DNA from: Planctomycetaceae bacterium | GTDB taxonomy: Bacteria; Planctomycetota; Planctomycetia; Planctomycetales; Planctomycetaceae | Assembly: GCA_020638955.1 (NCBI GenBank) | Contig: JACKHO010000002.1 | Span: 186,001 to 250,000, forward strand | Direction of reading: 5' to 3' | DNA length: 64,000 bases | Shown: one piece after another, positions 44,533-52,050 of the stretch | How positions within the stretch are numbered: position 1 is the first letter of the stretch | How the letters are laid out: the number at the start of each line of letters is the position of its first letter | The notes under the pieces: model-generated | Database searches by the model: none | What the model was told of the DNA's origin: nothing | What the model saw: only the letters and a program-made list of their open reading frames with translations | Program-made: the position numbers and the translations under genes

Positions 44533-44949
44533 CTAATTCTGCATTGGAGGTCGCGGGCCGCGTGGTCCGCGCTGATTGCCAGAGCCACCGGGTGGTCCCT
44601 GTTGACCACCTTGCTGCTTCATTTGCTGCAGCATCGCGAGCGCCTGTGCCAGTTCTTGTGCATTGAGAGCCTGGTCGCCGTTCTGGTCAAAACGCTGAAC
44701 GAGCATCATGGCCATTTGAGCAGCATTTGGTCCTTGTCCCTGGCCGCGTTGCATATTGCCATTCGCCCCCTGCCCGGGATTGCCGTTGAACTGCGTCAGA
44801 AACATTTGAGCTGACGAGGTCTGCGAACTCGATTGCTGCTGCTTCTTTGGACACTCCCCCTGTCCTTGGCCCGGGCTACGATTCTGGGCGAAAGCACCAA
44901 CGGACAAAATGCCGGTAACGGCGAGTGCAAATAGGGATGCACGGATCAT
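44533..44949 (-). CDS. Secreted Gln-rich protein with EF-hand-like motif
   Basis: The protein has 138 residues from the ATG at 44949 (AGGTGA upstream; a GTG at 44958 is in frame). A signal peptide (MIRASLFALAVTGILSVGAF) is followed by low-complexity Gln/Gly/Pro/Asn sequence. One EF-hand-like calcium loop appears near residue 90 (DQNGDQALNAQEL). This organisation, low-complexity plus a single EF-hand-like loop, is common among planctomycete secreted proteins. Function unknown. It is convergent with the DUF3395-like gene, 25 bp apart. Confidence 0.7.
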   Translation of the reverse strand: MIRASLFALAVTGILSVGAFAQNRSPGQGQGECPKKQQQSSSQTSSAQMFLTQFNGNPGQGANGNMQRGQGQGPNAAQMAMMLVQRFDQNGDQALNAQELAQALAMLQQMKQQGGQQGPPGGSGNQRGPRGPRPPMQN

Positions 44950-45038
44950 GAGAGTCACCTGCGGTCGACGAAAAGAGACGTGTGATTCTTATGAAACGTT
45001 TTTGAAGGCAAGTCCTCAACAGATCTTGCTGGCTTTCC

Positions 45039-45413
45039 CTAACACTCCACGATTTCGCCTTTCGTGCTCTCCACAAATGCCAGCACGTCGTTCTGTTCCG
45101 CGGCAGGCGCTGAGAAGTGGGCAAGTGTGTCCTTCAGGTGAGAAATGAATCTCTCCCAATCCGATGCACTGATGCGCATTCCTTTGTGTGCGACCGTCAT
45201 ATTCCTGCCTGTGTAAATCATGGGACCGCCGGCGCTCGCGCACAGGAAATTGATGAGCAACTGCTTTTCCCGCTCAATACCATCATCACCACGGTGAGCC
45301 CAGAATCGCCCAAGTTGTGAGTCGGAACGGAGCCGCCCCAGTAAATTCGCCGCAACAGCAGCAATGGCGTCGTATCCGCCGAGCCGTTCGTAGAGAGTCG
45401 CTTGTGCGTTCAT
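45039..45413 (-). CDS. Group I truncated haemoglobin
   Basis: The 124-residue protein has the trHb pattern: LYERLGGYDAIAAVAANL at the start, LLINFLCASAGGPMIYTGRN in the middle, and AHKGMRIS with the proximal haem ligand His76. The length is normal for the family. Truncated haemoglobins bind O2 and NO and often detoxify nitric oxide. No partner reductase is seen. It stands alone upstream of a 660-bp region without genes. Confidence 0.9.
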   Translation of the reverse strand: MNAQATLYERLGGYDAIAAVAANLLGRLRSDSQLGRFWAHRGDDGIEREKQLLINFLCASAGGPMIYTGRNMTVAHKGMRISASDWERFISHLKDTLAHFSAPAAEQNDVLAFVESTKGEIVEC

Positions 45414-45988
45414 TCAGATGACCTTGAATCCGAAACGTGTTTGTCGCTGCAGGTGAACACCAATGGCAATTCAGCAACTGCCAGCGACACATATCGACTA
45501 CCCGATTCACGTTGTCAATCCCACCTCCACTGATCGCCCCTGGCCCTTCGACATACCGTTGGGTTTCCATCACAATTCCAGTGTGCTTACCACCATTCGG
45601 TGCGTCGTCCCAAATGAGCCTGGATCAATGTTGTTCTGATGGTCGCTGTGTGTCACCAGTCGCCCCCTGTTCGGATTAAAGTCACGGTGCTCACACCCCG
45701 AATTGGAAGCCAACCCAACGCACACTGCCGCGATACTGAAAGCCGTTGCCCGTGAGAGCTCAATTCAATCTGATCCATTCGGCGCATATGTCAAAACCAC
45801 CCAATGCCGTACTGGCAAACGAACACATGCAGGGGCACTGATGGGTAAGCTCACAATCCCCACATTCACCGGGGCATGTTCTTATGGCGTCGTCTGATGT
45901 AGACCATGCAACAGACTTGACTTGCGTCAACTGCCGACCGCGACGGTTTCATCAGTGTTTTCACATCTGTTCTCAAGTTTCGGATTGG
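45414..45988. other. Non-coding stretch upstream of gap
   Basis: No gene I can support. It ends with a promoter-like site for gap (45989-46017). No hairpin or repeat stands out. Confidence 0.5.
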
Positions 45989-46017
45989 TTGAGGCCCTCC
46001 CCTTTCGCCGGTACAAT
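45989..46017 (+). promoter_or_regulatory. Sigma-70-like promoter ahead of gap
   Basis: TTGAGG (45989-45994), a 17-base spacer and TACAAT (46012-46017) lie about 60 bp before the gap start. They match housekeeping consensus elements closely. Placement in front of a highly expressed glycolytic gene is fitting. Confidence 0.5.
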
Positions 46018-46077
46018 CCTGCCCGTTGAACGAACAGTAAAAGTTTGTCTGAAGGTCTCTTTGTACAGGAGTTTGAC

Positions 46078-47094
46078 GTGGCAGTAGCAGTTGGTATTAA
46101 CGGTTTTGGACGCATTGGTCGTATCTCGTTCCGCGCCATGATGGCACGCAAGGGAGAGTTCGACATTCTGGCCATTAACGACTTGGGCGATCCCAAGGCG
46201 TTGGCCATGCTTCTGAAGTACGACAGTGTTCAGGGTGCATACCCTGGAACAGTTGAAGTCGATGGCGACTGCCTCGTTGTCGATGGCAAGAAAGTCAAAG
46301 TGGTTGCCGAACGCGATCCTCGCAACCTCCCCTGGAAGTCGCTGGGCGTTGATATTGCCCTGGAGTCCACTGGATTCTTCACCAGCGAAGCAACTGAAAA
46401 GGGTCCTGGTTACGATAGCCACATTACCGCAGGTGCCCGCAAGGTTGTCATTTCCGCTCCATCGAAGGGACGCGCCAAGCTCGTCGTCCTCGGTGTGAAT
46501 GATGCTGACCTTACCGCCGACATCGACTGCGTTTCGAACGCCAGCTGCACAACGAACTGCCTCGCTCCAATGGCGAAAGTTCTTGATGAGCAGTTCGGTA
46601 TCGAAAAAGGTCTGATGACCACCGTTCACGCTTACACCAACGATCAGCGTACCGCCGACCAAATCCACGACGATCCACGTCGCGCCCGTGCTGCTGGTGT
46701 GAACATTATCCCCACGTCCACTGGTGCAGCTGTCGCTGTCGGTAAGGTTCTGCCCAACCTGAACGGCAAGCTGACCGGTATTTCGCTGCGTGTTCCTGTT
46801 CCTGTTGGTAGCGTCACCGACCTCGTCGCCGTGATGAGCAAGGATGTCACCGCAGAAGATGTTAACGCAGCCATGAAGGCCGCTGCTGAAGGTCCACTGA
46901 AGGGAATTCTGCAGTACGTGACCGACCCGATTGTGTCGAGCGACATCGTTGGAAATGCCCACAGCAGCATTTTCGACGCCAGCTGGACTCAGGTCATTGG
47001 CGGCAACCTGCTGAAGGTTCTGAGCTGGTACGACAACGAGTATGGCTACTCGAACCGCACCGCCGACCTCATCGCCAAACTGGCCAAACTGTAG
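46078..47094 (+). CDS. gap: Glyceraldehyde-3-phosphate dehydrogenase
   Basis: The protein has 338 residues from a GTG at 46078 (AGGAG about 8 bases upstream), giving MAVAVGINGFGRIGR at the N-terminus, the usual start of the enzyme. The NAD-binding loop has AIND (about 32-35) with the Asp typical of NAD preference. The catalytic NASCTTNCLAP segment holds Cys157. The active-site His lies in MTTVHAYTNDQ. The enzyme oxidises glyceraldehyde-3-phosphate to 1,3-bisphosphoglycerate in glycolysis. It is followed by rpe on the same strand after 218 bp. A hairpin lies between them at 47120-47156. Confidence 0.97.
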   Translation: MAVAVGINGFGRIGRISFRAMMARKGEFDILAINDLGDPKALAMLLKYDSVQGAYPGTVEVDGDCLVVDGKKVKVVAERDPRNLPWKSLGVDIALESTGFFTSEATEKGPGYDSHITAGARKVVISAPSKGRAKLVVLGVNDADLTADIDCVSNASCTTNCLAPMAKVLDEQFGIEKGLMTTVHAYTNDQRTADQIHDDPRRARAAGVNIIPTSTGAAVAVGKVLPNLNGKLTGISLRVPVPVGSVTDLVAVMSKDVTAEDVNAAMKAAAEGPLKGILQYVTDPIVSSDIVGNAHSSIFDASWTQVIGGNLLKVLSWYDNEYGYSNRTADLIAKLAKL

Positions 47095-47119
47095 GTCGGA
47101 ATTGGTAGTAGATTTTGCA

Positions 47120-47156
47120 AGAGCCGTGGTTAATCAGCACGATTAGCCTCGGCTCT
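47120..47156 (+). terminator. Hairpin after gap, weak terminator candidate
   Basis: Arms 47120-47135 and 47141-47156 match at 14 of 16 positions around a five-base loop. No T run follows, so efficiency is doubtful. Confidence 0.4.
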
Positions 47157-47312
47157 GCTAATTAGGTAACACGCTCCCCGCAAAGCACTTGCGATTACGC
47201 ACCGCATTCCAGGCAATTCGATCTGGACAGGTGCTGGCGGTTCGCCCCACAATTCCTGCAGGAGCATTCCTGTTCAGGACTCATTCGGCTCCGCGTCAAG
47301 ACGGTTCATCCG

Positions 47313-48020
47313 ATGTCACGAAATTCTCTCGCAACTTTGGAACTCATTCGGCAGGAAGTGCCGGTGATTGCTCCATCGATGCTGAAATGTGACTACGGAA
47401 ACCTGCAGCGCGATATTCAGTTGCTGGATGATGCGGGAACGCGGCTCTATCACCTAGACGTCATGGATGGGCATTTCGTGCCCAACCTGTCCTACGGTCC
47501 CATGGTGATCGAGCGCATGCGGGAATGCACCGACGTGACATTCGACTGCCACCTGATGATTTCCAATCCGGAAAAATACATTGGTGAGTATGTCAAAGTC
47601 GGCTGCGACTGGCTGACCATTCACATTGAAGCGGTGCCTCAACCGCAGGACGTGCTCAAACAAATTCGTGATGCAGGCTGCGGTGCGGGAATCGCACTGA
47701 ACCCCGGCACGCCCGTCTCGGCGTTGGCACCGGCGGTCGGCCTGTGTGACGTCGTCCTCATTATGAGTGTTGAGCCGGGTTTCGGCGGTCAGAAATTCCA
47801 GCCGGCCGCGCTAGAGAAAGTCGCTCAAATTCGCGAACTGTTCGGTCCCGAAGTCCTCATCTCGATCGATGGGGGAATTGGTCCCGACACAATCCAGGCA
47901 GCCGCAGCCGCGGGTGTCCAACTGTTCGTGGCAGGGAGTTCGGTGTTCGACCAACCCTGCTACGAATCGGCCATTTCCAACATGCGCTCAATGGCGCAGT
48001 CGGTAATGCCGTCCCTATAG
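47313..48020 (+). CDS. rpe: Ribulose-phosphate 3-epimerase
   Basis: The 235-residue protein has the rpe pattern: VIAPSMLKCDYGNL with the first metal ligand area, HLDVMDGHFVPNLSYGP, TFDCHLMISNPEKYI, MSVEPGFGGQKF and ISIDGGIGPDTIQAAAAAGV. It interconverts ribulose-5-phosphate and xylulose-5-phosphate in the pentose phosphate route. The next gene on the strand, 19 bp later, is the phosphoglycerate-mutase-like protein, so the two are likely co-transcribed. Confidence 0.96.
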   Translation: MSRNSLATLELIRQEVPVIAPSMLKCDYGNLQRDIQLLDDAGTRLYHLDVMDGHFVPNLSYGPMVIERMRECTDVTFDCHLMISNPEKYIGEYVKVGCDWLTIHIEAVPQPQDVLKQIRDAGCGAGIALNPGTPVSALAPAVGLCDVVLIMSVEPGFGGQKFQPAALEKVAQIRELFGPEVLISIDGGIGPDTIQAAAAAGVQLFVAGSSVFDQPCYESAISNMRSMAQSVMPSL

Positions 48021-48039
48021 TTTCACTTTCAGGTGTTTA

Positions 48040-48612
48040 ATGTCTCATTTCGTGATTCGGCCCGGTCAAACGGAGTACGACGCTCAATCACGTATTTCTG
48101 GACAACTCAGTCTGCCGCTGACCAATCAAGGTCACCGCGAGATTGGAGAGATTATCGACTCTCTCAAAGATGTCCCGCTGGACGCGATTTACACTGCCGG
48201 CACAGAGCAGTCCCTGTCGACGGCCATTGCCGTGGCCGATGCTCTCGACTGTGACATCAAAGTTGTCGAAGCACTCACCAACATGAATTTGGGTCTCTGG
48301 CAGGGACTGCGTGTGGATGACCTCCGCACGCGTCAGCCACGAGTCTTCAAGCTCTGGCAAGACTGCCCAGATGCCGTCTGCCCGCCGTTGGGCGAAACGT
48401 GCGAAGATGTTTTCGACCGTATTGCCACCGCATTGCGTAAGCCACTCCGCAGAGGAAAGCCCTTCGCCGTTGTCGCTGGCGAACCACTGGCCACCATTGT
48501 GGAAGGTGTTCTGCGAGGTGATTCCAGCATTCAAAAAGCTGGCCCACTCTGCCGTTCAGCATCGACAAGCTGGGTTCCCATCACCCGAGTCGAAGTTCCT
48601 GTCGCAGTCTAA
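48040..48612 (+). CDS. Phosphoglycerate-mutase-like protein lacking catalytic histidines
   Basis: The 190-residue protein has the histidine phosphatase fold: IRPGQTEYDAQSRISGQLSL, LTNQGHREIGEII, DAIYTAGTEQSLSTAIAVAD, LTNMNLGLWQGL. The motif that should be RHG (with the phosphorylated His) reads RPG here. The second catalytic His, usually in a VSHG-like motif, is also gone (AVVAGEPLATIVEGV). Conserved Arg residues of the substrate pocket are reduced as well. It is therefore probably not a phosphatase and may bind or regulate. A similar RPG variant may exist in other planctomycetes, which I recall but could not check. It is co-directional with rpe. Confidence 0.8.
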   Translation: MSHFVIRPGQTEYDAQSRISGQLSLPLTNQGHREIGEIIDSLKDVPLDAIYTAGTEQSLSTAIAVADALDCDIKVVEALTNMNLGLWQGLRVDDLRTRQPRVFKLWQDCPDAVCPPLGETCEDVFDRIATALRKPLRRGKPFAVVAGEPLATIVEGVLRGDSSIQKAGPLCRSASTSWVPITRVEVPVAV

Positions 48613-48689
48613 TGCCACGGCCAGGGATGTGGGGTACCATCTCTTCCGGTGCGAACTTCAATCGCCACTGCAACGATGCGGGCAGGCTG

Positions 48690-50081
48690 CTATTCGAGCA
48701 AACGGAAGTTCAGCGAGTAAATGTCCGCGTTGCGCATTTTGATGCGTAACCGGACGGGCTTCCCTGCGTACCTGATGAGCCCGTCGCCCTGCTTCCAACT
48801 GACGACCTGAGCGATGTCGTCTCCCGTCAGTCGATGACATTCGTCCAACGTGAAGGGATCGACAGGTGTACCATCGGCTAGTTGGAGTTCAACGAGCACT
48901 TCCCCTGCGGCTGCGGCACGATAGTTCAGAATGAGTTGATCACCTTCAAACACGAAGGGCTTTGATATGAACTCTCCGCCTTCTTTCCCTGCGTGCAGAG
49001 AGGTGAATCCGTCGAGTCGATAGGTAAACCGCCGTACTCGGCTGTCGGGTCCGTCGTAGTAAGACTCCGTGGCGTACACCGACCACTCGTCGCGTGAGCC
49101 CGGCAGTTGCAGCAGTCCATTGGCCATGTAATTGCTGCGATTGCCATCCCGTTCTTCCGGGGCGTCGATGGGAATGACGGGATCATTCCAGCGATTGAAG
49201 TGCAGGCCGTCGCGGCTCGACATGAAAATGGGCTCCACTTGACTGTTCTTAGGCTGGTAGCGGGTGGGAAATCCAATTCTGATGTGCGGTGCCCTGGGAT
49301 AGATGCGAATGGCGTTTGTGTAGAGATGTTCGTTCGGCGTCCCTTCCGGATACGTGAGGAGGACGGGATCGGTCCAGTTCACAAAGTCTTCCGATGTGCA
49401 GGTCATAATTGCCCTGACACCATTTGTAAAAGTCCGATGGTAGTCGGTGTACAAACCGGTGTTGGGGTCCCAGAACGCGAGGTTTTGAGAGTCAAATGCC
49501 CCTTTGGTGATGACCGGTTTTTCCTGGACCAGTTCCCAGTGAATGCCATCGGGCGATTGAAAGGCATACAGCCCATTTCCAACACCGCTCCCGGAGGCGA
49601 GAGCCTTGTAACGCGATTTTGCCGGAGCGTTGGGATTGGGGTCCTTGAATGGCGTGAAGTTATGGGTGCCAACGCCGCGCCACACAATGTTGTTCGCTTT
49701 TGATCCTTCCCAGTCGAACAGTCCGAGTTCTGGCTTGGTCCAGTGAATCCCATCGGTGCTTTCGGCATAGCAGGTCACTTCAGGATGCTGGCTCTTCTGT
49801 GTCTTTTCATCAGCATGCGAGCCACGGTAGTACACGCGGAACTTCTCACCGTCCTGGAAGAATGTGTAGTAGGCACACGTATTCCCTTCCCAAGGCTTGT
49901 CCGTTACCAGAATGACTTCTTGCGGTTTCGGCTGGTGCAGCACCAAGCCAATGTCGCCGTTCAGCGACTGCACGAGGAAGTTATCAACGAAGAGTTCCCG
50001 GCGGCGTCCCAGTGAAATGGGTTCATCGGCCCAGACTGAAATAGAAACGAGGGAAAGCACGAGGTAGGCAAACAGACGCAT
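48690..50081 (-). CDS. Secreted glycosidase-like five-bladed propeller protein
   Basis: The protein has about 463 residues from the ATG at 50081, which has GGAGGAG upstream and starts a signal peptide (MRLFAYLVLSLVSISVWADE). A longer in-frame start (50264) is unlikely. Segments such as RRELFVDNFLVQ, GEKFRVYYRGSHAD, ESTDGIHWTKPELGLFDWEG and SRDGLHFNRWNDPVIP show the repeating DGxxW blocks of GH32/43/68-type propellers. It probably binds or hydrolyses an oligosaccharide. Catalytic acids could not be placed with certainty. It is divergent from the LptB-like gene (about 150 bp apart). Confidence 0.75.
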   Translation of the reverse strand: MRLFAYLVLSLVSISVWADEPISLGRRRELFVDNFLVQSLNGDIGLVLHQPKPQEVILVTDKPWEGNTCAYYTFFQDGEKFRVYYRGSHADEKTQKSQHPEVTCYAESTDGIHWTKPELGLFDWEGSKANNIVWRGVGTHNFTPFKDPNPNAPAKSRYKALASGSGVGNGLYAFQSPDGIHWELVQEKPVITKGAFDSQNLAFWDPNTGLYTDYHRTFTNGVRAIMTCTSEDFVNWTDPVLLTYPEGTPNEHLYTNAIRIYPRAPHIRIGFPTRYQPKNSQVEPIFMSSRDGLHFNRWNDPVIPIDAPEERDGNRSNYMANGLLQLPGSRDEWSVYATESYYDGPDSRVRRFTYRLDGFTSLHAGKEGGEFISKPFVFEGDQLILNYRAAAAGEVLVELQLADGTPVDPFTLDECHRLTGDDIAQVVSWKQGDGLIRYAGKPVRLRIKMRNADIYSLNFRLLE

Positions 50082-50232
50082 GGAAGGCTCCTCCAAGCGA
50101 GGTGGCAAGGCGACAGAAAGCCAGAATAGCCCATGCGTTACATCACATTCAACTCGTCTGGCAGCAACGCGGCGTCCAATGCTATTCTTCTTCCTCACGT
50201 TCGAAAGCCTGATGGATCTCATGGAGGAGAGC

Positions 50233-51015
50233 ATGGCCATTCTCAAATGCACTGGTCTGGTCAAGATTTACCCCGGTGGCAAGAAAGCTGTCTCAGACGT
50301 CTCGTTTGACGTTCAGCCCGGCGAAATCGTGGGTTTGCTCGGTCCGAACGGAGCAGGAAAATCGACGACGTTCAGCATGACGTGTGGACTGGTGGCTCCC
50401 ACAGAGGGGAAAGTCTTCCTGGATGGTGAAGACGTCAGCCATTGGCCCATGTACAAACGCGCCCGACATGGAATGGGTTACCTGCCACAGCAGCACAGCA
50501 TTTTCACCCAGCTCTCGGCAGAACAGAATTTGCAGGCCATTCTGGAATACATGCCCATGACCTACAAACAGCGGACAGCCCGCATTGACCAGCTGCTGGG
50601 TCAATTCGGTCTCACGAAACTCCGCCACCAGATTTCCACGACACTCTCAGGCGGTGAAAAGCGACGACTCGAAATTGCGCGATGCCTGGCCAGTGAACCT
50701 CGCATCATTCTCCTGGACGAACCGTTCACCGGGATCGACCCCAAAACCATTAACGGCATTCAGGATATCATTGCCGACCTGCGCGACACCGGCATTTCGA
50801 TTCTGCTGACCGACCACCGCGAACGTGAAACGCTGACCCTGGTTGACCGCAGCAACATCATTTGCGATGGACGCGTCGTCGTCAGCGGCGACGCCGCGAC
50901 CGTGCTGGCGCATCCCGAAGCCCGCGACAAATACTTCGGTCACCGATTCGATGCCGAGTCCATCATCGAAGAGAAATCGCACTTCCACAAAGACGCGGTG
51001 GCTGAAGCTGCATAG
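50233..51015 (+). CDS. LptB-like ABC transporter ATPase
   Basis: The protein has 260 residues from the ATG at 50233 (GGAGGAG upstream); longer in-frame starts to 50080 are not supported. It carries Walker A GPNGAGKST (37-45), the signature LSGGE (138-142), Walker B IILLDEP (158-164) and the switch His195. The whole pattern (GYLPQQHSIFTQLSAEQNLQ) is closest to LptB, the ATPase of lipopolysaccharide export, including the extended C-terminal segment after the switch. LptB works with LptF/LptG, which are not seen in the window. Planctomycetes have LPS-type outer membranes, so the role is plausible. Confidence 0.88.
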   Translation: MAILKCTGLVKIYPGGKKAVSDVSFDVQPGEIVGLLGPNGAGKSTTFSMTCGLVAPTEGKVFLDGEDVSHWPMYKRARHGMGYLPQQHSIFTQLSAEQNLQAILEYMPMTYKQRTARIDQLLGQFGLTKLRHQISTTLSGGEKRRLEIARCLASEPRIILLDEPFTGIDPKTINGIQDIIADLRDTGISILLTDHRERETLTLVDRSNIICDGRVVVSGDAATVLAHPEARDKYFGHRFDAESIIEEKSHFHKDAVAEAA

Positions 51016-51036
51016 GCTTTAATGGAACCGTTGGCT

Positions 51037-52038
51037 TCAATAACAGTCGCCAAACACCTCGATTTCGCCTTGGGAGTTGATGAAGAAGTACATGCACCCG
51101 GAATCAGCGAGCATCATGCGGTAACGGCCCCAGTCCGAAGTCACACTTTGACTGATTTCCTCTTTGCTCAATGACTCGCGGTCGACCAACGGCCACCGGT
51201 TGTCGGGATCGTAGCGGTACCGTAAGTGTAGCGCACTCAACGTGCATAATAGCTGTGGTTTTGGTTCCTCATTCCATTCCGGGCGTCCCTGGATGAAGTG
51301 AGTTTCGGAACCGATTTTCGTGGCTTGCGTCGCTTCCAGCAGCCAAGGCTGTCCGTGGCCCAGTTCATGGAACAGCGTGCCACTTCCTGGATATTCCTCA
51401 TAACGAACAAGGACGCCGGAAAGTTCCGGAACGACGAACGCAGGAGTGGGCATGTCACCGCGTTTCAAGGGGTTCTTCAATGTGGAAGAACTCCATTCGA
51501 TGACGACATCACCCGGCGTCATATTCCAATGGCTTTTCGCGTCACGAAAGAAAACCAACAGCACATCACCCGGTGTCTTTGGTGTGATGTCTGTCGAGTC
51601 GAGAAAACAGAACTGTGCCACAAATGTGTAGGGGACGCCTTCTGGTGATGTTGGCCAGGGTTTGTCCGCTGCGCGATGCGGAGTTCCGCCGAGTTTGGTC
51701 AAATACGGTTGTTGCGGTGGCGCTTCTCTCCAGACGAATAAATCGACCGGGACAGGTCTGCCTAAGTCATGCTTTTGGCGGACGCGACGACGAATGCCTT
51801 CCACGCAACATAAGTCATTGGGTGATGAAATGATTTGTCCCGAGGGAACGCGTCTTCGAATTTCGTCGCCGTAGTTCACGGTTTCAAAAGTCTCATACGG
51901 CAATCGCTTCAGCCAGACTTCAAGGTCCAACTGAGCGTGATGCTTAACTTCAGGCCGCTCCTGTGCAAATAACACGGCTGGCACCCAGGTGAATACAGCG
52001 GCAGCAACGAGGCAACAAATCGAGAGACGAGTCGTCAT
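51037..52038 (-). CDS. Secreted hypothetical protein with HExxH motif
   Basis: The 333-residue protein has a signal peptide (MTTRLSICCLVAAAVFTWVP, ending LFAQ). The body is unrecognised: EVWLKRLPYETFETVNYGDE, DLFVWREAPPQQPYLTKLGG, and near residue 230 a HELGH sequence inside LFHELGHGQPWLLEATQA. HExxH binds zinc in many metallopeptidases, but the third ligand is not clear. It begins 12 bp after the stop of the dehydrogenase/cytochrome gene, so the two probably share an operon. It may bind a metal or serve as a partner for the dehydrogenase. Confidence 0.7.
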   Translation of the reverse strand: MTTRLSICCLVAAAVFTWVPAVLFAQERPEVKHHAQLDLEVWLKRLPYETFETVNYGDEIRRRVPSGQIISSPNDLCCVEGIRRRVRQKHDLGRPVPVDLFVWREAPPQQPYLTKLGGTPHRAADKPWPTSPEGVPYTFVAQFCFLDSTDITPKTPGDVLLVFFRDAKSHWNMTPGDVVIEWSSSTLKNPLKRGDMPTPAFVVPELSGVLVRYEEYPGSGTLFHELGHGQPWLLEATQATKIGSETHFIQGRPEWNEEPKPQLLCTLSALHLRYRYDPDNRWPLVDRESLSKEEISQSVTSDWGRYRMMLADSGCMYFFINSQGEIEVFGDCY

Positions 52039-52050
52039 GGTTCACACCCG

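Noticed and set aside
45973..46962. Long open frame on the minus strand across gap
   Set aside because: It mirrors the codon pattern of gap, which has all catalytic motifs on the plus strand. The antisense frame shows no recognisable motif.
50080..50232. N-terminal extension of the LptB-like ATPase and of the divergent propeller protein
   Set aside because: Both longer starts overlap in the same intergenic space. The inner starts have strong GGAGGAG sites at good distance and fit the family starts.
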